Part shown: positions 62,085 through 64,000 of the stretch, in pieces
How the letters are laid out: each line of letters starts with the position of its first letter
Position numbering within the stretch: position 1 is the first letter of the stretch
DNA from: JABDBE01 sp049585795
Lineage (GTDB): Bacteria > Acidobacteriota > Terriglobia > Terriglobales > Acidobacteriaceae
Length of the DNA stretch: 64,000 bases
Direction: 5' to 3'
Assembly (NCBI GenBank): GCA_049585795.1
Contig: JBAVAQ010000021.1
Span: 62,001 to 126,000 of the forward strand
Made by a program: the position numbers and the translations under genes
Notes under the pieces: model-generated
Seen by the model: only the letters and a program-made list of their open reading frames with translations
Databases searched by the model: none
Told to the model about the DNA's origin: nothing

Positions 62085-62459
62085 ATGCTGAGTTCGAACA
62101 AAATTGTCGCCTTCGTTCCGCCGATGGATCCCGAAAAGGCGAGGGCGTTCTACGAGGGAGTTTTGGAACTTCGTTTCGTCAAAGATGACGGTTTTGCTCT
62201 CGTGCTGGATGCGAACGGGATCATGGTGCGGGTCGCGAAAGCTCCAGAATTCAAGCCCGCACCGTTCACGATTCTAGGATGGCAAGTTTCAGGCATCGAG
62301 AAATTGGTTGCCGCACTCCACGAAAAAGGAGTTCATTTCGAGACACTTGGTTTTCTGCAGCAAGACAAGTTGGGCATTTGGACCGCTCCCAGCGGCGACA
62401 AGGTGGCATGGTTCAAAGATCCCGACGGGAATGTTCTGTCGATCAGCGAACACGTTTAG
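62085..62459 (+). CDS. VOC/glyoxalase-fold protein
   Basis: 124 aa with GAAGGAG 6 nt upstream. One vicinal-oxygen-chelate domain formed of two beta-alpha-beta-beta-beta units: FVPPMDPEKARAFYEGVLEL at the start and AWFKDPDGNVLSISEH at the end. Metal-binding His/Glu positions are incomplete, so it may be a binding protein rather than an enzyme. The substrate is unknown. Confidence 0.85.
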   Translation: MLSSNKIVAFVPPMDPEKARAFYEGVLELRFVKDDGFALVLDANGIMVRVAKAPEFKPAPFTILGWQVSGIEKLVAALHEKGVHFETLGFLQQDKLGIWTAPSGDKVAWFKDPDGNVLSISEHV

Positions 62460-62615
62460 AGAATTCTGTGATTTGGCGCGATGGCGTAATTGAGTTCGAA
62501 ATACTCCGCGCGAGATCCCTCGGCCTGCTGGAGAAAACGCGGGCCTTCGGGATGACCAGTTTTAGGCAAGTGAAAAGCCGGGCTGCCCAACTCCGCCCGT
62601 AATCCTGCCTTGGTT

Positions 62616-62621
62616 TATAAT
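62616..62621 (+). promoter_or_regulatory. -10 element (TATAAT) upstream of the PpiD-like gene
   Basis: A perfect TATAAT 36 nt before the ATG. The expected -35 position reads CCGCCC, so recognition would depend on the -10 region or an activator. Confidence 0.45.
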
Positions 62622-62657
62622 AGTAAACTCGCCCGTGTACTCCGGAGTGATTAGACA

Positions 62658-64000
62658 ATGATTCGATTTTTACAAACCCCTGGCCCGATCAAGAAGGTTG
62701 TTCTTGGCGGATTGCTAACCGTTATTTCTGTCCTCATGGTGATCACCTTAGTCCCCGGTTTTGGCAGCAGTGACTTCTTTGGAAGTGCGCCGGCCCGCGG
62801 GGTTGTGGCTAAGGTGTCTGGAGCCGATATCACCAGCCAGGAAGTTCAGCGTCAGGCTCGGGAAATGGTGCGACAACAGTTTCCACGCGGGGGAGCGCAA
62901 GCGTCGATGTTGCTGCCGTTTTTCGCCTCGCAGGCGGCTCAGCAACTGATTCAGCGGCAGGCCCTGATTGCCGAGGCCCAGCACCTCGGCTTGCGAGCGA
63001 CCGATGAGGCTGTGCGCGACGAATTGCAGCATGGCCGTTATAGCGAGACTTTTTTTCCTGGGGGCACCTTCATCGGGGAGGCTGGGTATGAGGAATTGCT
63101 GCAGCAGCACGATCTCACTGTGGCCCAGTTCGAGCAGAGCGTAAAAGAAGACATTCTGATTGATAAACTGCGCAACCTGGTGGCGGGCGGCGCCATGGTC
63201 ACGGACGCCGAGGTTCACCAGAAATTTGAGAAAGATAATACCAAGGTCAAGTTCGATTATGCCGTGCTGCGCAAGGATGACATTCTTAAAGAGCTCCATC
63301 CCACGGACTTGGAATTAAAGGCATTCTACGATCGCAACAAGGCGACTTATAACAATTCAATTCCGGAAAAACGCAAAATCAAGTATGTGCTGATTGATAC
63401 TGCGAAACTCCAGAGCGAGGCGCAAGTCAGTGAGCAGGATCTGGAGAATTATTACGATCAGCATCGCGACGAGTTTCGCGCCCCAGACCAGGTAAATGTG
63501 CGCCAGATCCTGATCAAGACTCCGCTGCCGGGCGCTGACGGCAAAGTCGACCAGAAGGGTGTAGACGAAGCACAGAAGAAGGCACAGGACGTGCTCAAGC
63601 AGTTAAAGGCTGGAGCTAAGTTCGAAGATCTGGCCAAGAAGTATTCCGAAGATCCGAGCGGCAAAGATGGAGGATCAGTCGGCTGGATCAAGCGGGGAGG
63701 CTTTCCAGTTGCCGACGTCGACAAAGCCGCGTTTTCGTTACCCAAGGGCGGAACCAGCGACGTAATCAATGCCGGCTATGCGTTCGTCATTCTTCACGTG
63801 GATGATAAGCAGGATGCGCACGTCAAAACTCTGGCGGAAGTTAAGGATCAGATCGAACCGATCATTAAGCAGCAAAAAGCTCAGGTGGCGGCTGATGCGA
63901 CTGCGAGCGCCCTGGTTTCTCAGGCGCGGACTGAGGGTCTTGACAAAGCCGCAGCCGCGAAAGGCATGCAGGTCGTGGCGACGGATTTCATCAGCCGCAC
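62658..64000 (+). CDS. PpiD/SurA-like periplasmic peptidyl-prolyl isomerase (3' end beyond the window)
   Basis: At least 447 residues; the frame is still open at the window edge. A single N-terminal transmembrane helix (about 13-35; VVLGGLLTVISVLMVITLVP) anchors it. A SurA_N-type chaperone region (about 45-170) follows, then a parvulin domain (about 270-390) with VRQILIKTP, KFEDLAKKYSEDPSGKDGG, GWIKRGGFPV and FVILHVDDK. It should help fold outer-membrane proteins leaving the Sec translocon. The single membrane anchor favours PpiD over SurA. Confidence 0.9.
   Translation, partial: MIRFLQTPGPIKKVVLGGLLTVISVLMVITLVPGFGSSDFFGSAPARGVVAKVSGADITSQEVQRQAREMVRQQFPRGGAQASMLLPFFASQAAQQLIQRQALIAEAQHLGLRATDEAVRDELQHGRYSETFFPGGTFIGEAGYEELLQQHDLTVAQFEQSVKEDILIDKLRNLVAGGAMVTDAEVHQKFEKDNTKVKFDYAVLRKDDILKELHPTDLELKAFYDRNKATYNNSIPEKRKIKYVLIDTAKLQSEAQVSEQDLENYYDQHRDEFRAPDQVNVRQILIKTPLPGADGKVDQKGVDEAQKKAQDVLKQLKAGAKFEDLAKKYSEDPSGKDGGSVGWIKRGGFPVADVDKAAFSLPKGGTSDVINAGYAFVILHVDDKQDAHVKTLAEVKDQIEPIIKQQKAQVAADATASALVSQARTEGLDKAAAAKGMQVVATDFISR

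Overview
Taxonomic signal. The window reads like a chromosomal segment of a Gram-negative soil bacterium, most likely an acidobacterium of the Terriglobia (Koribacter-like) type. This is inferred from gene content, not from a marker search. The content includes a long dcw (division and cell wall) cluster with a meso-DAP-type MurE, Lol lipoprotein-export components, an outer-membrane barrel protein, several PilZ proteins, CRTAC1/ASPIC-UnbV secreted proteins, a ClpC-type ATPase, and many short GC-rich dispersed repeats between genes. I see no insertion sequence, integrase, phage gene or CRISPR array.

Layout. 0.1-1.2 kb: a PqqE-type radical SAM enzyme. 1.4-6.4 kb: an OmpR-type response regulator, a membrane sensor kinase, an outer-membrane barrel protein and a periplasmic blue-copper-like protein, closely packed on one strand. 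6.8-11.5 kb: a TetR regulator, a Rieske oxygenase, a convergent CocE/NonD hydrolase, a tiny Cys-rich CPXCG protein and a YbjQ-like protein. 11.8-26.1 kb: the dcw cluster mraZ-rsmH-(52-aa ORF)-ftsL-ftsI-murE-murF-mraY-murD-ftsW-murG-murC. It is headed by a promoter carrying three GTGG repeats at exact 10-nt spacing (a MraZ box) and ends without murB, ddl, ftsQ, ftsA or ftsZ. 26.3-31.1 kb: a PilZ protein, a Tat-exported vanadium haloperoxidase, a secreted beta-propeller and a small secreted protein.

31.4-32.9 kb is a small degraded island: a frameshifted DUF4160 gene, an intact DUF2442 gene and a frameshifted HEPN-like gene. 32.9-37.9 kb (minus strand): a LolC/E permease, LolD and ClpC, with a perfect sigma-54 -24/-12 promoter match in front of clpC. 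38.1-44.9 kb: an MFS exporter, a large secreted propeller protein, a SpoIIAA-like STAS protein, a ClC-RCK chloride protein and a universal stress protein. 45.0 kb: tRNA-Lys(CTT). 45.5-50.6 kb: small housekeeping and signalling genes (three further PilZ proteins, LysE, pseudouridine synthase, GAF, rhodanese). 50.7 kb: an amidase.

52.3-60.5 kb is the most distinctive block. A membrane-anchored penta-heme cytochrome with C-terminal TPRs overlaps a secreted ASPIC/UnbV propeller. A second, 1158-aa TPR-propeller-ASPIC protein follows, with a large C-terminal region I do not recognise. The genes look co-transcribed and may form an extracytoplasmic redox/protein-binding assembly. The window ends with an APC permease, a VOC protein and a PpiD-like chaperone cut by the window edge.

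Recurring non-coding themes are: (i) several families of short dispersed or palindromic repeats, one inside rsmH and again, inverted, after murF; (ii) start codons 4-7 nt downstream of -10-like hexamers with no Shine-Dalgarno sequence, suggesting leaderless mRNAs; (iii) palindromes at operon joints.
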